Shown here: piece after piece, positions 22,547 through 33,640 of the stretch
Position numbering within the stretch: the stretch's first letter is position 1
How the letters are laid out: every line of letters starts with the position of its first letter
DNA from: Pseudomonas resinovorans NBRC 106553
GTDB taxonomy: Bacteria; Pseudomonadota; Gammaproteobacteria; Pseudomonadales; Pseudomonadaceae
DNA: 64,000 nucleotides
NCBI RefSeq assembly: GCF_000412695.1
Contig: NC_021499.1
Location: forward strand, 5,394,001 to 5,458,000
Reading direction: 5' to 3'
Made by a program: the position numbers and the translations under genes
Notes under the pieces: generated by a model
What the model was told of the DNA's origin: nothing
The model's database searches: none
What the model saw: the letters and a program-made list of their open reading frames with translations, nothing else

Positions 22547-22752
22547 GAGGTAGGTCTCCTCTCTTCTCCAGAACATCTGCAGCAGGTTCCTAGCTGCAGG
22601 GTCGCCAGGAATGTCGCAAGGCCTGTGCCAGCTTCCGGATAAACAAAAAAACCATCCCAATCAGACAGTTACAGAAATCGCTCGGACGCCTTTTACGTGC
22701 AGACTGCAAGTTGGCCGCAAAGCGGCCTTGCAGACTGCACGACGAAAGCGGG

Positions 22753-24171
22753 TCAACGGCTGTCGTTGGCCAGCTTGGCGAGCGTGACTTCCAGGGCGCC
22801 GACCTGGTCCAGCAACGGCGACGCGGGATAGCGCGCGCGGATATAGCCGAGCAGCTTCTGCGCCGGCTCCAGTTGGCCCAGCCCCTCGGCGAAACCTCGG
22901 GCCGCCAGCAGGTAGGCGCGGGGGATGTGCGGGTAGTCGGGGAAACGCTGGTGCAGGTTGCGCAGCAGGCTGAGGGCCTCGCGCACCTTGTGTCGATCCA
23001 GCAGGGCCCCGGCGACCTGCTCGCAGACCAGGGCATCGGCCGGCAAGTAATCGGCCCGCAGCTGGCGCGCATTGAGCAGCGCGGTAGCGGCCAGGGCCGG
23101 GTTCTGCCGGGCCGCCAAGGGCAGGTAGTGATCCAGGTGATGCAGGCAACGTTCACGGGCGCCGAGGCCGAACAGCAGCTGGTGGTAACGCTCGTTCAGG
23201 CGCAGGTCGTCGGGGGTGCGCTGCAATGCCCCCACAAGGGCCTCCAGCGCGCCGTCGCTCTGCCCTTCCTTGAGGCGTATCTCGGCTTCGGCCAGGGCCT
23301 TGCGGCGGTGCCACTCGTGCTCCGGCAGCCCTTGCTGGGCATCGTCCTCGGCGATGGCGAAGCCCAGGGCGCCCTGATACTGGAACACGGCGTAGCCCAT
23401 CATGCTGCACATGACCACGCCGAAATAACCGAACAGGAAGGTGGCGATGGGCATCAGCACCACCTTGGGCAGGCCACTGGAGAGCATCCAGGTCACGTAG
23501 CCGGGAGACTGCCAGAGGATGAACAGGAAGGCGCAGAGGATCAGGTAGCGCCAGCCCATGGCCTTGATCACCTCGCCGACCTGGTCGGGGCTGAGCGCCG
23601 CGCCCAGTTCCTTGCTCAGCGCCAGGCGGATGATGCTCGCGGGGAGCACCAGGACCACGACTATGTTCACCACCCAGAAGATCGTCTCGCTGTTGAAGTC
23701 CGCCGCCAGCCAGAGCGCCCCCAGGGCGATGAGGAACACGATCATCTGCTTGAAGAACAGCGAGACGCCTTCGCCGCCGAAGGCGCTCAGCAGGCTCGGC
23801 GCCTCGCGCTGGCCCTCGCTGTTGGCCTCGATAACGGAGTGGAAGTACTTGGTGGCCAGGCCCAGCAGGAGGATCCAGAGCACCAGCACGCGCGGCATGA
23901 ACAGCCCGGCCAGGGCCAGCAACGCGCTGAAGGCCAGGGGGCTGGCCTGCAGGCCGTAGGCGAAGAACAGCGGCAGGCGCTCCCAGAATGGCTGGGCGGT
24001 GTTGGCGGCGCCGAGGAAGGTCAGCGAGCTCCGGCACAGCGGGCAGGCAGGGCTGTCGTCAGGGGCGTCGGCGTTGAGGGGGATGCAGCAATCGCCATAG
24101 TGGCGCTGGCAGGGCAGGCAGTGCCAGGTAGCGGGTTGGGCGGGATGATACTGGCAGAGCGTCTTGTCCAT
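22753..24171 (-). CDS. Membrane protein with N-terminal zinc-finger-like motif and C-terminal TPR-like region
   Basis: A 472-residue protein not matched to a named family. The N-terminus has a B-box-like Cys/His set (CQYHPAQPATWHCLPCQRHYG, then DCC and CPLCRSSL) likely to bind one or two zinc ions. A middle part (about 75-300) has five or six hydrophobic segments, and the C-terminal 170 residues look like TPR helices (ALVGALQRTPDDLRLNERYH, EALSLLRNLHQRFPDYPHI). Start at ATG 24171 (MDKTLCQYH). It lies downstream of pnp on the same strand, beyond the pnp terminator. Function is unknown; membrane-anchored scaffold is a guess. Confidence 0.7.
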   Translation of the reverse strand: MDKTLCQYHPAQPATWHCLPCQRHYGDCCIPLNADAPDDSPACPLCRSSLTFLGAANTAQPFWERLPLFFAYGLQASPLAFSALLALAGLFMPRVLVLWILLLGLATKYFHSVIEANSEGQREAPSLLSAFGGEGVSLFFKQMIVFLIALGALWLAADFNSETIFWVVNIVVVLVLPASIIRLALSKELGAALSPDQVGEVIKAMGWRYLILCAFLFILWQSPGYVTWMLSSGLPKVVLMPIATFLFGYFGVVMCSMMGYAVFQYQGALGFAIAEDDAQQGLPEHEWHRRKALAEAEIRLKEGQSDGALEALVGALQRTPDDLRLNERYHQLLFGLGARERCLHHLDHYLPLAARQNPALAATALLNARQLRADYLPADALVCEQVAGALLDRHKVREALSLLRNLHQRFPDYPHIPRAYLLAARGFAEGLGQLEPAQKLLGYIRARYPASPLLDQVGALEVTLAKLANDSR

Positions 24172-24210
24172 GACTGTTCCAGTGACGATGGCGGTTGGCC
24201 ATTTTCCAGG

Positions 24211-24240
24211 CAAAAAAAGAGGGCCCGCAAGGGGCCCTCT
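24211..24240 (-). terminator. Rho-independent terminator of pnp
   Basis: On the minus strand AGAGGGCCC pairs with GGGCCCTCT and is followed by a run of seven T, 20 bp after the pnp stop. Confidence 0.9.
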
Positions 24241-24259
24241 CTTCATCGACCGGCGATTA

Positions 24260-26368
24260 TCAGACGCCCGAAGCCTCGGCGGCTTCCACGTCCTTCATCG
24301 ACAGCTTGATGCGACCGCGGTTGTCGACGTCCAGAACCAGGACTTTGACTTCCTGGCCTTCCTTCAGTACGTCGGTGACCTTGTCGATGCGCTTGTCGCT
24401 GATCTGCGAGATGTGCACCAGACCGTCCTTGCCCGGCAGGATGTTGACGAAGGCGCCGAAGTCGACGATGCGCTCGACCTTGCCCACGTACACCTTGCCC
24501 ACTTCGGCTTCAGCGGTGATACCCAGTACACGCTGACGCGCGGCCTCGGCAGCTTCCTTGGTCTCGCCGAAGATCTTCACGCTGCCATCGTCTTCGATGT
24601 CGATGGAAGCCTTGGTTTCTTCGCAGATCGAACGGATGGTGGCGCCGCCCTTGCCGATGACGTCGCGAATCTTGTCGGTGTCGATCTTCATCGCGATCAT
24701 GGTCGGAGCGTTGGCCGACAGCTCGCTGCGGGACTGGGCGATCACCTGGTTCATCTGGCCGAGGATGTTCAGGCGAGCTTCCAGAGCCTGCTCCAGAGCG
24801 ATCTCCATGATCTCTTCGGTGATGCCGTTGATCTTGATGTCCATCTGCAGCGCGGTCACGCCTTTGGCGGTACCGGCTACCTTGAAGTCCATGTCGCCCA
24901 GGTGGTCTTCGTCACCGAGGATGTCGGTCAGGACGGCGAACTTGTCACCTTCCTTCACCAGACCCATGGCGATACCGGCAACCGGAGCCTTCATCGGCAC
25001 ACCGGCGTCCATCAGGGCCAGGGAGGCGCCGCAAACGGAAGCCATGGAGCTGGAACCGTTGGATTCGGTGATCTCGGACACTACGCGGATGGTGTAGGGG
25101 AACTCGTCGCCCTTCGGCAGCATGGCGGAAACGCCACGACGGGCCAGGCGACCGTGGCCGATTTCGCGGCGACCGGCGCTGCCCATACGACCGCACTCAC
25201 CCACCGAGTAGGGCGGGAAGTTGTAGTGCAGCATGAAGGCATCCTTGCGCTCGCCTTCCAGGGTGTCCAGCAGCTGGGCGTCACGGGCGGTGCCGAGGGT
25301 GGCGACTACCAGGGCCTGGGTTTCACCACGGGTGAACAGCGCGGAACCGTGGGTCTTGTCGAGCACGCCGACTTCGACTTTCAGCGGACGTACGGTGCGG
25401 GTGTCGCGGCCGTCGATACGCGGTTTGCCGTTGACGATGTTTTCGCGAACGGTGCGGTATTCCAGCAGACCGAAGGCGTCCTTGACTTCACCAGCCGGGA
25501 ACTGACCTTCTTCTTCGCCAGCGAAGCGGGCGACGACCTGGTCACGCAGCTCGCCGAGGCGGTTGTAGCGGTCCTGCTTGATGGTGATGGTGTAGGCCTG
25601 GGAAATGGCCTCGCCAAACTCGGCCTTGATGGCGCCGAGCAGAGCGGTGTTTTCGGCCGGAGCGGTCCAGTTCCAGGTCGGCTTGCCGGCTTCGGCAGCG
25701 AATTCCTTGACCGCGTTGATCACGGCCTGGAATTCCTGGTGGGCGAACAGCACGCCACCCAGCATCTGGTCTTCGGTCAGTTCCTGAGCCTCGGACTCAA
25801 CCATCAGCACGGCGTCCTGGGTACCGGCGACGACCATGTCCAGGGCGGAGGCTTTCAGTTGCTCGTAGGTCGGGTTCAGCAGGTAGCCGGCGTCTTCGTG
25901 GTAGGCCACGCGAGCTGCACCGATCGGGCCGGCGAACGGGATGCCGGAGATGGCCAGGGCCGCGGAAGTACCGATCATGGCAGCGATGTCCGGATCGGTC
26001 TTCTTGTTGGTGGAAACCACGGTGCAGATGACCTGCACTTCGTTCAGGAAGCCTTCCGGGAACAGCGGGCGGATCGGACGGTCGATCAGGCGCGAGGTCA
26101 GGGTTTCCTTCTCGGAAGGACGGCCTTCACGCTTGAAGAAACCACCCGGGATACGGCCGGCGGCGTAGGTTTTTTCCTGGTAGTGGACGGACAGCGGGAA
26201 GAAACCCTTGCCCGGATCGGCCTGCTTGGCGCCAACCACGGTCACCAGCACGGTGACGTCTTCGTCCATGGTGACCAGAACGGCACCGGAAGCTTGACGG
26301 GCGATACGGCCAGTCTCGAGGGTTACGGTCGACTGACCGAACTGGAACTTCTTGATTACCGGATTCAC
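24260..26368 (-). CDS. pnp: Polyribonucleotide nucleotidyltransferase (PNPase)
   Basis: A 3'-5' phosphorolytic exoribonuclease and degradosome component. The 702-residue protein has two RNase PH domains, a KH domain with [11 protein letters not shown], and a C-terminal S1 domain ([34 protein letters not shown]; only part quoted: [14 protein letters not shown]). Length is normal. It follows rpsO, with a long hairpin in between, which in E. coli is where RNase III and PNPase control pnp expression. It ends at a strong terminator. Confidence 0.97.
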   Translation of the reverse strand: MNPVIKKFQFGQSTVTLETGRIARQASGAVLVTMDEDVTVLVTVVGAKQADPGKGFFPLSVHYQEKTYAAGRIPGGFFKREGRPSEKETLTSRLIDRPIRPLFPEGFLNEVQVICTVVSTNKKTDPDIAAMIGTSAALAISGIPFAGPIGAARVAYHEDAGYLLNPTYEQLKASALDMVVAGTQDAVLMVESEAQELTEDQMLGGVLFAHQEFQAVINAVKEFAAEAGKPTWNWTAPAENTALLGAIKAEFGEAISQAYTITIKQDRYNRLGELRDQVVARFAGEEEGQFPAGEVKDAFGLLEYRTVRENIVNGKPRIDGRDTRTVRPLKVEVGVLDKTHGSALFTRGETQALVVATLGTARDAQLLDTLEGERKDAFMLHYNFPPYSVGECGRMGSAGRREIGHGRLARRGVSAMLPKGDEFPYTIRVVSEITESNGSSSMASVCGASLALMDAGVPMKAPVAGIAMGLVKEGDKFAVLTDILGDEDHLGDMDFKVAGTAKGVTALQMDIKINGITEEIMEIALEQALEARLNILGQMNQVIAQSRSELSANAPTMIAMKIDTDKIRDVIGKGGATIRSICEETKASIDIEDDGSVKIFGETKEAAEAARQRVLGITAEAEVGKVYVGKVERIVDFGAFVNILPGKDGLVHISQISDKRIDKVTDVLKEGQEVKVLVLDVDNRGRIKLSMKDVEAAEASGV

Positions 26369-26440
26369 GGTGTTTTCCTTCTCTATGTTGCCTTGGGGAA
26401 ATCGTGGGATTGGCGGGAGTCGGACCCGAATCAGCCCCTT

Positions 26441-26500
26441 AAAAAACCAGAAGCTGGAAAGCCGAAAGCTGGCACTAAGTCCAGCTTCCGGTTTCCAGCT
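26441..26500 (-). terminator. Long stem-loop between rpsO and pnp
   Basis: On the minus strand AGCTGGAAACCGGAAGCTGG pairs with CCAGCTTTCGGCTTTCCAGC around an 8-nt loop, and a T-run follows after TCTGG. The 20-bp stem could act as the rpsO terminator and as an RNase III site in the pnp leader. It lies 20 bp after the rpsO stop. Confidence 0.7.
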
Positions 26501-26519
26501 TCCAGCTCATCTGTGTCGC

Positions 26520-26789
26520 TTAGCGACGCAGACCCAGACGACCGATCAGGGCGCTGTAACGAGAGGTGTCCTTACCCTTCAGGTAGTCCAGCAGCTTGCG
26601 GCGCTGGTTAACCATGCGGATCAGACCACGACGGGAGTGGTGGTCTTTGCCGTTGGCCTTGAAGTGATCCTGCAGCTTGTTGATGTTGGCGGTCAGCAGG
26701 GCAACCTGCACTTCCGGAGAACCGGTATCGCCTTCAGCTTGCTTGTACTCGTTAACGATCTGGGCTTTTTCAGTAACGCTCAGTGCCAT
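26520..26789 (-). CDS. rpsO: 30S ribosomal protein S15
   Basis: An 89-residue primary 16S rRNA-binding protein of the small subunit platform. The family pattern is clear: [43 protein letters not shown] and the C-terminal [19 protein letters not shown] precedes the ATG at 26789. It sits between truB and pnp as in most gammaproteobacteria. Confidence 0.98.
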   Translation of the reverse strand: MALSVTEKAQIVNEYKQAEGDTGSPEVQVALLTANINKLQDHFKANGKDHHSRRGLIRMVNQRRKLLDYLKGKDTSRYSALIGRLGLRR

Positions 26790-26884
26790 GATGGGCTTCC
26801 TCTGAGAGTAATAGGCCGGAACCTCAAGTTCCGTGTTCTAAAGGGGGGAGTGACCGTGCCTATTAACAGCCACCCTCGGATCGG

Positions 26885-27802
26885 TCATTCCGACCGAATC
26901 AGTCGACGCGGCGCTATGCGCCCGTCATCGCTCACTTCACCGATACCGATGAAGCGACCGGTATGATCCTGTACCCGCATCATGCCGAACTTCGGCGCCT
27001 CTGGAGCCCGCACCGGCTGGCCGTGAAGCCAGTAGTAGGCGCTGTGCTCGGTCAGCTGGATCAGCGGCCAGTGTTCCAGCCCGCTGTCCACCGGCAGGAG
27101 GAACTGGTCCAGTGCCTCGTTGCCGCCTTCGGCGTGGGCCTTCTCCAGTGTCTCCAGGCTGATCGCCTGGGCCAGCACGAAGGGGCCTGCCTGGGTCCGT
27201 CGCAACTCCGCCACGTGGGCGCCGCATCCCAGGGCCTGGCCGAGATCCTCGACCAGGGTGCGAATGTAGGTGCCTTTGCTGCAAGCGACGGCCAATCTTG
27301 CCTGGCTGTTCTCACAGGCCAGCAAATCCAGGCGCGCAATAGTAACAGAACGCGCCTCGCGCTCCACTACTTCGCCGGCACGCGCCAGCTTGTAGAGGGG
27401 TTGGCCGTCCTTCTTCAGAGCCGAGTACATCGGGGGTATCTGCTTGATTTCACCGCGGAAACGCGGCAGCAGTGCCTCGATGTCCTCGCGACCGACGGTC
27501 GCCTCGCGACGCTCCAGAACCTCGCCCTCGGCATCACCGGTGGTGGTGGTGACACCCAGCTGAGCCAGGGTCTCGTAGCCTTTGTCGGCATCCAGCAGGT
27601 ACTGGGAGAACTTGGTGGCTTCGCCGAAGCACAGCGGCAGCACGCCGGTGGCCAGGGGATCGAGGCTGCCGGTGTGGCCGGCCTTCTCGGCATTGAGGAG
27701 CCAGCGCACTTTCTGCAGCGCGGCGTTGGAGCTCATACCACGCGGCTTGTCGAGGATCAGCAGGCCGCTGACATTGCGGCGGATACGTTTTACCTGGGCC
27801 AC
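26885..27802 (-). CDS. truB: tRNA pseudouridine-55 synthase
   Basis: Makes pseudouridine 55 in the T-loop of tRNAs. The 305-residue protein has the catalytic Asp in [15 protein letters not shown] and the [15 protein letters not shown] context. I chose GTG at 27802 (VAQVKRIRR): it lies 4 bp after the rbfA stop, has GAGGAG at the right distance, and starts at the same place as Pseudomonas homologues. The 17 upstream in-frame residues overlap rbfA and are not conserved. Confidence 0.95.
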   Translation of the reverse strand: MAQVKRIRRNVSGLLILDKPRGMSSNAALQKVRWLLNAEKAGHTGSLDPLATGVLPLCFGEATKFSQYLLDADKGYETLAQLGVTTTTGDAEGEVLERREATVGREDIEALLPRFRGEIKQIPPMYSALKKDGQPLYKLARAGEVVEREARSVTIARLDLLACENSQARLAVACSKGTYIRTLVEDLGQALGCGAHVAELRRTQAGPFVLAQAISLETLEKAHAEGGNEALDQFLLPVDSGLEHWPLIQLTEHSAYYWLHGQPVRAPEAPKFGMMRVQDHTGRFIGIGEVSDDGRIAPRRLIRSE

Positions 27803-27806
27803 GCCA

Positions 27807-28196
27807 TCACTCCTCGTCGTTGCCCTGGTGCTTGCGGTCTTCCGCAACGGCACGCTCGATCAGCGCCGACAGCTCGACGCCGCGACGGATACTGGCGTCG
27901 TAGTTGAAGTGCAGCTGGGGAACGGTACGCAGCTTCATCGCGCGGCCCAGCTGCATGCGCAGGAAACCGGCGGCATCGTTGAGGATGTCGGTGTTCTGCT
28001 TGATGACTTCGGCGTTGTCGTCCTGCCCCATCACGGTGATGAACACCTTGGCGTGGGACAGGTCACGGGCCACGTCACATCCGGTGATGGTCACCAGACC
28101 CAGACGCGGGTCCTTGATCTCACGCTGGATCAGCAGCGCCAGTTCGCGCTGCATCTGGTCGCCGATGCGTTGGGTACGGCTGTATTCTTTAGCCAT
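27807..28196 (-). CDS. rbfA: Ribosome-binding factor A
   Basis: A 129-residue KH-fold protein that helps 16S rRNA maturation and is needed at low temperature. Begins [20 protein letters not shown] and contains the conserved [20 protein letters not shown] and [12 protein letters not shown]. It lies between infB and truB in the nus/inf operon. An imperfect stem-loop lies in the 93-bp gap after infB. Confidence 0.97.
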   Translation of the reverse strand: MAKEYSRTQRIGDQMQRELALLIQREIKDPRLGLVTITGCDVARDLSHAKVFITVMGQDDNAEVIKQNTDILNDAAGFLRMQLGRAMKLRTVPQLHFNYDASIRRGVELSALIERAVAEDRKHQGNDEE

Positions 28197-28220
28197 TTCG
28201 ATTCACTCATGAACGCTAAA

Positions 28221-28274
28221 AGCCAAAAGCCAGGGATGGATAGCGATAGCTTCCAGCTCCTGGCTCCCGGCTTG
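28221..28274 (-). other. Stem-loop in the infB-rbfA gap
   Basis: AAGCC...AAGCCAGG on one side pairs with CCTGGCT...GGCTT on the other. There is no long T-run, so an RNA processing or stabilising hairpin is more likely than a terminator. The arms share the GCTTCCAGCT wording of the rpsO-pnp hairpin. Confidence 0.45.
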
Positions 28275-28289
28275 TGGCAAGCGCGACAC

Positions 28290-30836
28290 TTACAGGGTGC
28301 GCGCCACCTGGACCTTCTCGAAGACTTCGATCTTGTCGCCGACCTTGACGTCGTTGTAGCTCTTCACGCCGATACCGCACTCCATGCCGGCACGCACCTC
28401 GGACACGTCGTCCTTGAAGCGGCGCAGGGATTCCAGTTCGCCTTCGAAGATCACCACGTCGTCGCGCAGTACGCGGATCGGACGGTTACGGTGGACCATG
28501 CCCTCGAGCACCATGCAACCGGCGACCGCGCCGAACTTCGGCGAGCGGAACACGTCACGCACCTCGGCGATACCCAGGATGTTCTCCCGGACTTCGCTGC
28601 CCAGCATGCCGGACAGTGCTTTCTTAACGTCTTCGATGATGTCGTAGATGATGTTGTAGTAACGCAGGTCCAGACCTTCCTGCTCGACGATCTTGCGGGC
28701 GCCGGCATCGGCACGCACGTTGAAGCCGAACAGCACGGCGTTGGACGCCAGCGCCAGGTTGGCATCGCTCTCGGTGATACCACCGACACCGCCACCGACC
28801 ACACGCACCTGCACTTCGTCGTTGCCGAGATCCGACAGCGCGCCCTGCAGGGCCTCGAGAGAACCACGCACATCGGACTTGAGCACGATGTTGAGGGTTT
28901 TCTTCTCGTCCTGACCCATGTTCTCGAAGATGTTCTCCAGCTTCGCGGACTGCTGACGGGCCAGTTTGACTTCGCGGAACTTGCCTTGACGGAACAGGGC
29001 GACTTCGCGGGCTTTCTTCTCGTCGGAGACCACGGTCAGGTCGTCACCGGCATCCGGCGTGCCGTCCAGGCCGAGGATCTCGACCGGGATGGACGGACCG
29101 GCTTCTTTCACCGGCTTGCCGTTCTCGTCGAGCATGGCGCGGACGCGGCCATAGTTGACGCCGCACAGGACCATGTCGCCCTGACGCAGGGTACCGTCCT
29201 GGACCAGCACGGTGGCTACCGGGCCACGGCCCTTGTCCAGGCGGGACTCGACTACCACGCCACGGCCAGGGGCCGACGGGGTTGCAGTGAGTTCCAGTAC
29301 TTCGGCCTGCAGCAGCACGGCTTCCAGCAGCTCGTCGACGCCGGTACCGACTTTCGCCGACACAGGTACGAACTGGGTGTCGCCGCCCCACTCTTCCGGG
29401 ATCACGTCACGACCAGCGAGGTCGTTCTTGATGCGATCCAGATCGGCTTCGGGCTTGTCGATCTTGTTCACCGCGACCACGATCGGCACGCCAGCCGCTT
29501 TCGCGTGCTGTACGGCTTCTTCGGTCTGCGGCATCACGCCGTCGTCGGCCGCCACCACCAGGATGACGATGTCGGTGGCCTTGGCACCGCGAGCACGCAT
29601 GGCGGTGAACGCCGCGTGACCGGGGGTGTCCAGGAAGGTCACCATGCCGCGCTCGGTTTCCACGTGGTAGGCGCCGATGTGCTGGGTGATACCACCCGCT
29701 TCACCGCTGGCCACCTTGGTACGGCGGATGTAGTCGAGCAGCGAGGTCTTGCCGTGGTCGACGTGACCCATCACGGTCACTACCGGCGCGCGGGTCATGG
29801 CTTCGCCTTCGAACTTCAGGGACTCGGCCAGCTGATCTTCCAGGGCGTTCTCGTTGACCAGCTTGACCTTGTGGCCAAACTCTTCGGCCAGCAGCTGAGC
29901 AGTTTCCTGATCGAGCACCTGGTTGATGGTCGCCGGAGTGCCCATCTTGAACATGAACTTGACGACTTCGGCACCCTTGACGGCCATCTGGGCAGCCAGT
30001 TCGGCCACGGTGATGGTTTCGCCAATGCTGATTTCTCGCACAATGGGTCCTGTCGGGCTCTGGAACCCGTGCTGGTTACGCTTCTTCAGCTTGGACTTGC
30101 CGCCGCGGCCACCGCGACGACCAAAGGAATCGCTCTCTTCCTCGGTGGTGCGCGGAGCAACACGGGGAGCCGGAACCTTTTCCTTTTCCTTGACCGAAGG
30201 ACGGTGCTGCACGTGCTTGCGGTCGCGACGATCATCTTCGTCACGAGCGCGCTCGGGGCGGCGCACTTCTTCCTTCTTGCGATCGTCCACGGCACCGGCA
30301 GCAGCCGGAGCGGCGACGGCAGGCGCAGCAACTGCGGCAGCAACCGGAGCGGTAACAGCTTCGACCGCCGGCGCTACGCCGTCGACCTTGCCAGCTTCGG
30401 CAGTCGCCTTGCCCTGGGCTTCGGCTTCGCGGCGAGCGGCTTCTTCAGCGCGCTGGCGAGCTTCCGCCTCGGCCTTCAGGCGAGCGGCTTCTTCCGCTGC
30501 GCGCTGCTCCTCGAGCTCGCGCTGGCGTTCGGCCTCGATCTCGTCGGGGCTGCGTTTGACGTAAGTTTTCTTCTTACGTACTTCGACGCTGATGGACTTG
30601 CTACCAGCAACTTTCAGCGTGGTAGTGGTCTTGCGCTGCAGGGTAATCTTGCGCGGCTCTTCCAGGCGCTCGCCGTGGCTGCCCTTGAGATGCGCCAGCA
30701 GGGCCTGTTTCTCGTTGTCGGTTACAACCTGTTCGGCGCTGGTGTGCGGCAATCCCGCCTCGCGCATCTGCAGCAGCAGGCGCTCCACCGGTGTATCGAC
30801 CACTTGGGCCAGTTCTTTCACCGTGACTTGCGTCAT
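28290..30836 (-). CDS. infB: Translation initiation factor IF-2
   Basis: GTPase that places initiator fMet-tRNA on the 30S subunit and promotes subunit joining. The 848-residue protein has an N-terminal IF2-N domain, a highly charged Ala/Glu/Arg-rich linker (about 95-250), a second N domain, the GTPase domain (G1 GHVDHGKT at 357-364, [12 protein letters not shown]), and the domains that bind fMet-tRNA. The initiator tRNA gene lies upstream in the same cluster. It follows nusA by 26 bp. Confidence 0.98.
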   Translation of the reverse strand: MTQVTVKELAQVVDTPVERLLLQMREAGLPHTSAEQVVTDNEKQALLAHLKGSHGERLEEPRKITLQRKTTTTLKVAGSKSISVEVRKKKTYVKRSPDEIEAERQRELEEQRAAEEAARLKAEAEARQRAEEAARREAEAQGKATAEAGKVDGVAPAVEAVTAPVAAAVAAPAVAAPAAAGAVDDRKKEEVRRPERARDEDDRRDRKHVQHRPSVKEKEKVPAPRVAPRTTEEESDSFGRRGGRGGKSKLKKRNQHGFQSPTGPIVREISIGETITVAELAAQMAVKGAEVVKFMFKMGTPATINQVLDQETAQLLAEEFGHKVKLVNENALEDQLAESLKFEGEAMTRAPVVTVMGHVDHGKTSLLDYIRRTKVASGEAGGITQHIGAYHVETERGMVTFLDTPGHAAFTAMRARGAKATDIVILVVAADDGVMPQTEEAVQHAKAAGVPIVVAVNKIDKPEADLDRIKNDLAGRDVIPEEWGGDTQFVPVSAKVGTGVDELLEAVLLQAEVLELTATPSAPGRGVVVESRLDKGRGPVATVLVQDGTLRQGDMVLCGVNYGRVRAMLDENGKPVKEAGPSIPVEILGLDGTPDAGDDLTVVSDEKKAREVALFRQGKFREVKLARQQSAKLENIFENMGQDEKKTLNIVLKSDVRGSLEALQGALSDLGNDEVQVRVVGGGVGGITESDANLALASNAVLFGFNVRADAGARKIVEQEGLDLRYYNIIYDIIEDVKKALSGMLGSEVRENILGIAEVRDVFRSPKFGAVAGCMVLEGMVHRNRPIRVLRDDVVIFEGELESLRRFKDDVSEVRAGMECGIGVKSYNDVKVGDKIEVFEKVQVARTL

Positions 30837-30862
30837 GCACTTCTCTCCTCAGGCCGCGATAC

Positions 30863-32344
30863 TTACTCGAACCAATGGGCTCGGGCGGCCATGATCAGCT
30901 TGCCGGCACGCTCTTCGTCCATGCCGTCGATGTCGAGCAGGTCGTCGATCGACTGCTCGGCCAGATCTTCGCGGTTAATAACGCCACGTACGGCGAGTTC
31001 AACAGCCAGCCCCTTGTCCATGCCTTCCAGGGAAAGCAGGTCGTCGGCAGGCTGGGCATCCGCCAGCTTCTCTTCGGTTGCGATAGCCTTGGTCAGCAGG
31101 CGGTCCTTCGCACGGGCACGCAGCTCATTGACGATGTCCTCGTCGAAGCCGTCGATGCTGAGCATTTCTTCCATGGGTACGTAGGCAATTTCTTCCAGGC
31201 TGGTGAAGCCTTCTTCCACCAGTACCTGTGCCAGCTCTTCGTCCACTTCCAACTCGTCGACGAAGGCACGCAGGATGTCGCCGGTTTCGGCTTGCTGCTT
31301 GGCCTGGATGTCCGCTTCGGTCATCACGTTCAGGGTCCAGCCAGTGAGCTGGCTAGCCAGGCGAACGTTCTGACCACCACGACCGATGGCCTGAGCCAGA
31401 TTGTCCTCGCCAACGGCGATGTCCATGGCATGGGCATCTTCGTCGACGATGATCGCCACCACTTCGGCCGGAGCCATGGCGTTGATCACGAACTGCGCGG
31501 GGTTGTCATCCCACAGCACGATGTCGACACGCTCGCCGCCCAGTTCGCCGGATACGGCCTGGACGCGGGAGCCGCGCATGCCGATGCAGGCGCCCTGCGG
31601 GTCGATACGTTTGTCCTTGGAGCGGACGGCGATCTTGGCGCGGGAACCCGGATCACGGGAGGCAGCCATGACTTCAATCAGCTCTTCGGCGATTTCCGGC
31701 ACTTCGATGCGGAACAGCTCGATCAGCATCTGCGGCGCGGTGCGCGACAGGATCAGTTGCGGACCGCGGTTCTCGGTGCGGATTTCTTTCAGCAAGGCAC
31801 GTACACGAGCGCCGACGCGGAAAGTCTCGCGAGCGATGATGTCTTCGCGGGCCAACAGCGCTTCGGCGTTGTTGCCCAGGTCGACGATCACGTTGTCACG
31901 GGTGACCTTTTTCACGGTGCCGGAAATGATGTCGCCCAACTTCTCGCGATAGGCTTCAACTACCTGCGCGCGCTCGGCCTCGCGCACTTTCTGCACGATG
32001 ACCTGCTTGGCGGTCTGGGCAGCGATGCGGCCGAACTCGATGGACTCGATCTTTTCTTCGATGATGTCGCCGATCTTGGCTTTCTCATCACGCTCCTGGG
32101 CCTGGTCCAGGGTCAGCTGGATGGCCGGATCCTCGAAATCGGACTCCTCGACCACAGTCCAGCGACGGTAGGTGTCGTAGTTGCCGCTCTGGCGGTTGAT
32201 CGCCACGCGCAGGTCAACTTCGTCCTCATAACGCTTCTTGGTAGCAGTGGCCAGGGCCAGCTCCAGCGCCTCGAAAATCACGCTGGCCGGTACGCCCTTC
32301 TCATTGGATACCGACTCAACAACCAGCAGTACTTCTTTGCTCAT
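30863..32344 (-). CDS. nusA: Transcription termination/antitermination factor NusA
   Basis: RNA polymerase-binding factor that controls pausing, termination and antitermination. The 493-residue protein begins [17 protein letters not shown]. It has the N-terminal polymerase-binding domain, an S1 domain ([21 protein letters not shown]), two KH domains ([19 protein letters not shown]) and two C-terminal acidic repeats with helix-hairpin-helix character, as in E. coli. ATG 32344 was preferred over an in-frame start seven codons upstream. It follows rimP by 47 bp. Confidence 0.98.
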   Translation of the reverse strand: MSKEVLLVVESVSNEKGVPASVIFEALELALATATKKRYEDEVDLRVAINRQSGNYDTYRRWTVVEESDFEDPAIQLTLDQAQERDEKAKIGDIIEEKIESIEFGRIAAQTAKQVIVQKVREAERAQVVEAYREKLGDIISGTVKKVTRDNVIVDLGNNAEALLAREDIIARETFRVGARVRALLKEIRTENRGPQLILSRTAPQMLIELFRIEVPEIAEELIEVMAASRDPGSRAKIAVRSKDKRIDPQGACIGMRGSRVQAVSGELGGERVDIVLWDDNPAQFVINAMAPAEVVAIIVDEDAHAMDIAVGEDNLAQAIGRGGQNVRLASQLTGWTLNVMTEADIQAKQQAETGDILRAFVDELEVDEELAQVLVEEGFTSLEEIAYVPMEEMLSIDGFDEDIVNELRARAKDRLLTKAIATEEKLADAQPADDLLSLEGMDKGLAVELAVRGVINREDLAEQSIDDLLDIDGMDEERAGKLIMAARAHWFE

Positions 32345-32391
32345 CGTACGCCTCGCCTTTCGCAATCCATTGGATCCGCGGGATCCGCGTC

Positions 32392-32850
32392 TCAGTCAAA
32401 ACGGGGAATAATGTTGGCCTTGTCGATCAGTTCGATCGGCAGGAGGAACTCGCGGTCTTCGATGAGCACCACGACATCCTGCTCCTCCACCCCGCGGAGA
32501 AGCCCCTGAAAATTGCGTCGGCCTTCGAAGGGCGAACGCAGTTTGATCTTGACCAGCTCGCCGGCATGGACCGCGAACTGCTCAAGGGTGAACAACGGAC
32601 GATCCATGCCAGGCGACGACACTTCGAGCGTGTACTCGTTGGCGATCGGGTCTTCGACGTCCAGCACACCGCTGATCTGCCGACTGACCTTCTCGCAGTC
32701 CTCGACCAGGATGCCGTTTTCGTGATCGATATAGATCCGCAGCAGGGAATGCCGCCCTTGAGACAGGAACTCGATGCCCCAGCACTGATAACCGAGCGCT
32801 TCGACTACCGGGGCCAACAAGGCCTGCAACTGTTCTAGCTTGCTCGACAC
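32392..32850 (-). CDS. rimP: Ribosome maturation factor RimP
   Basis: A 152-residue factor for 30S subunit assembly. Features include RISQG-like [39 protein letters not shown] and a C-terminal Sm-like domain ending KANIIPRFD. Translation starts at GTG 32850 ([11 protein letters not shown]). It heads the rimP-nusA-infB protein genes, about 130 bp downstream of the initiator tRNA gene. Confidence 0.96.
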   Translation of the reverse strand: MSSKLEQLQALLAPVVEALGYQCWGIEFLSQGRHSLLRIYIDHENGILVEDCEKVSRQISGVLDVEDPIANEYTLEVSSPGMDRPLFTLEQFAVHAGELVKIKLRSPFEGRRNFQGLLRGVEEQDVVVLIEDREFLLPIELIDKANIIPRFD

Positions 32851-32879
32851 CTGATTGCCTCTCGCATGCTGTGCAAATA

Positions 32880-32900
32880 AAAAATGGGCGAAACGCCCAT
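32880..32900 (-). terminator. Hairpin with T-run just upstream of rimP
   Basis: On the minus strand ATGGGCG-TTT-CGCCCAT is followed by TTTTATTT, ending about 30 bp before the rimP start. It could limit transcription from the tRNA genes into the nus operon. Confidence 0.7.
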
Positions 32901-32950
32901 CCCTTCAAAAACCGCCTGATCAGCGATCGGTGGTCAACTGTCCAGCTAGC

Positions 32951-32973
32951 AAAAAGCCCCTAAAAAGGGGCTT
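32951..32973 (-). terminator. Terminator-like hairpin after the tRNA-fMet gene
   Basis: On the minus strand AAGCCCC-TTTTTA-GGGGCTTTTT, starting 10 bp after the tRNA 3' end. It is the first of two hairpins between the tRNA and rimP. Confidence 0.75.
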
Positions 32974-32982
32974 CGCGACTAC

Positions 32983-33059
<77 letters not shown>

Positions 33060-33117
33060 TCAAAGCTGGTGCGAGAGTATACGGCCAGCACCTTGCATGG
33101 TCAACCGAACATCCCGC

Positions 33118-33149
33118 AAAAGAAGAGGCCCGCATCACTGCGGGCCTCT
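33118..33149 (-). terminator. Terminator between tRNA-Leu and tRNA-fMet
   Basis: AGAGGCCCGCA-TCAC-TGCGGGCCTCT is a perfect 11-bp stem. The minus strand continues with a T-rich stretch, suggesting the end of the secG/tRNA-Leu transcript. Confidence 0.75.
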
Positions 33150-33156
33150 CTTTGTA

Positions 33157-33242
33157 TGGTACCGAGGAGGGGACTCGAACCCCTACAGCCTATGGCCACT
33201 ACCACCTCAAGGTAGCGTGTCTACCAATTCCACCACCTCGGC
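33157..33242 (-). tRNA. tRNA-Leu (anticodon GAG)
   Basis: 86 nt with encoded CCA. It has a type II variable arm; the acceptor begins GCCGAGG. The anticodon stem-loop is CTACC-TTGAGGT-GGTAG, giving GAG, which reads CTC/CTT codons. It lies 10 bp after the secG stop and is probably processed from the same transcript. Confidence 0.96.
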
Positions 33243-33252
33243 AAAACTTGCC

Positions 33253-33636
33253 TTACTTCTGCTCTGGAGCCTGAGGCACATCACCCGATTGGGTAGCTGG
33301 CTTCTGCTCTTCGAGCACCGGCACATCGTCAGCTGCCGGCTTGGCGGGTTGAACTTCGAGAGCTGCCGGATCCGGCAGACCTACGTTGCTCAGCGCCTCA
33401 GCCTTTTCTTTAGCGAAGAACGCTAAACCCAGGCTGGTAATGAAAAAAACCGCGGCGAGTATACCAGTAACTCGACTCAGAAAGGTAGCAGAACCTTGGC
33501 TTCCGAAAACAGTTGCCGAAGCACCACCACCAAACGAGGCGCCAGTATCCGCACCCTTGCCCTGCTGAATCAGAACCAGGCCTACAACGCCCAGGGCCAC
33601 CAGCAAGTGCACAACAATAACGACAGTTTCCAGCAT
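33253..33636 (-). CDS. secG: Protein translocase subunit SecG
   Basis: Small inner-membrane subunit of the SecYEG export channel. The 127-residue protein has two membrane helices (about 3-23 and 52-72) joined by the conserved loop [25 protein letters not shown] (quoted in part: [15 protein letters not shown]). A Pro/Glu/Ala-rich tail follows. I chose ATG 33636 (MLETVVIVV), 4 bp after the tpiA stop; the longer frame overlaps tpiA. Sec channel, tRNA and nus genes follow in one direction. Confidence 0.96.
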   Translation of the reverse strand: MLETVVIVVHLLVALGVVGLVLIQQGKGADTGASFGGGASATVFGSQGSATFLSRVTGILAAVFFITSLGLAFFAKEKAEALSNVGLPDPAALEVQPAKPAADDVPVLEEQKPATQSGDVPQAPEQK

Positions 33637-33640
33637 TTTG

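Noticed and set aside
27582..31184. 1200-codon open frame on the plus strand across truB, rbfA and infB
   Set aside because: It is antisense to three conserved genes; long open frames opposite GC-rich genes are expected. Its translation has no recognisable domain.
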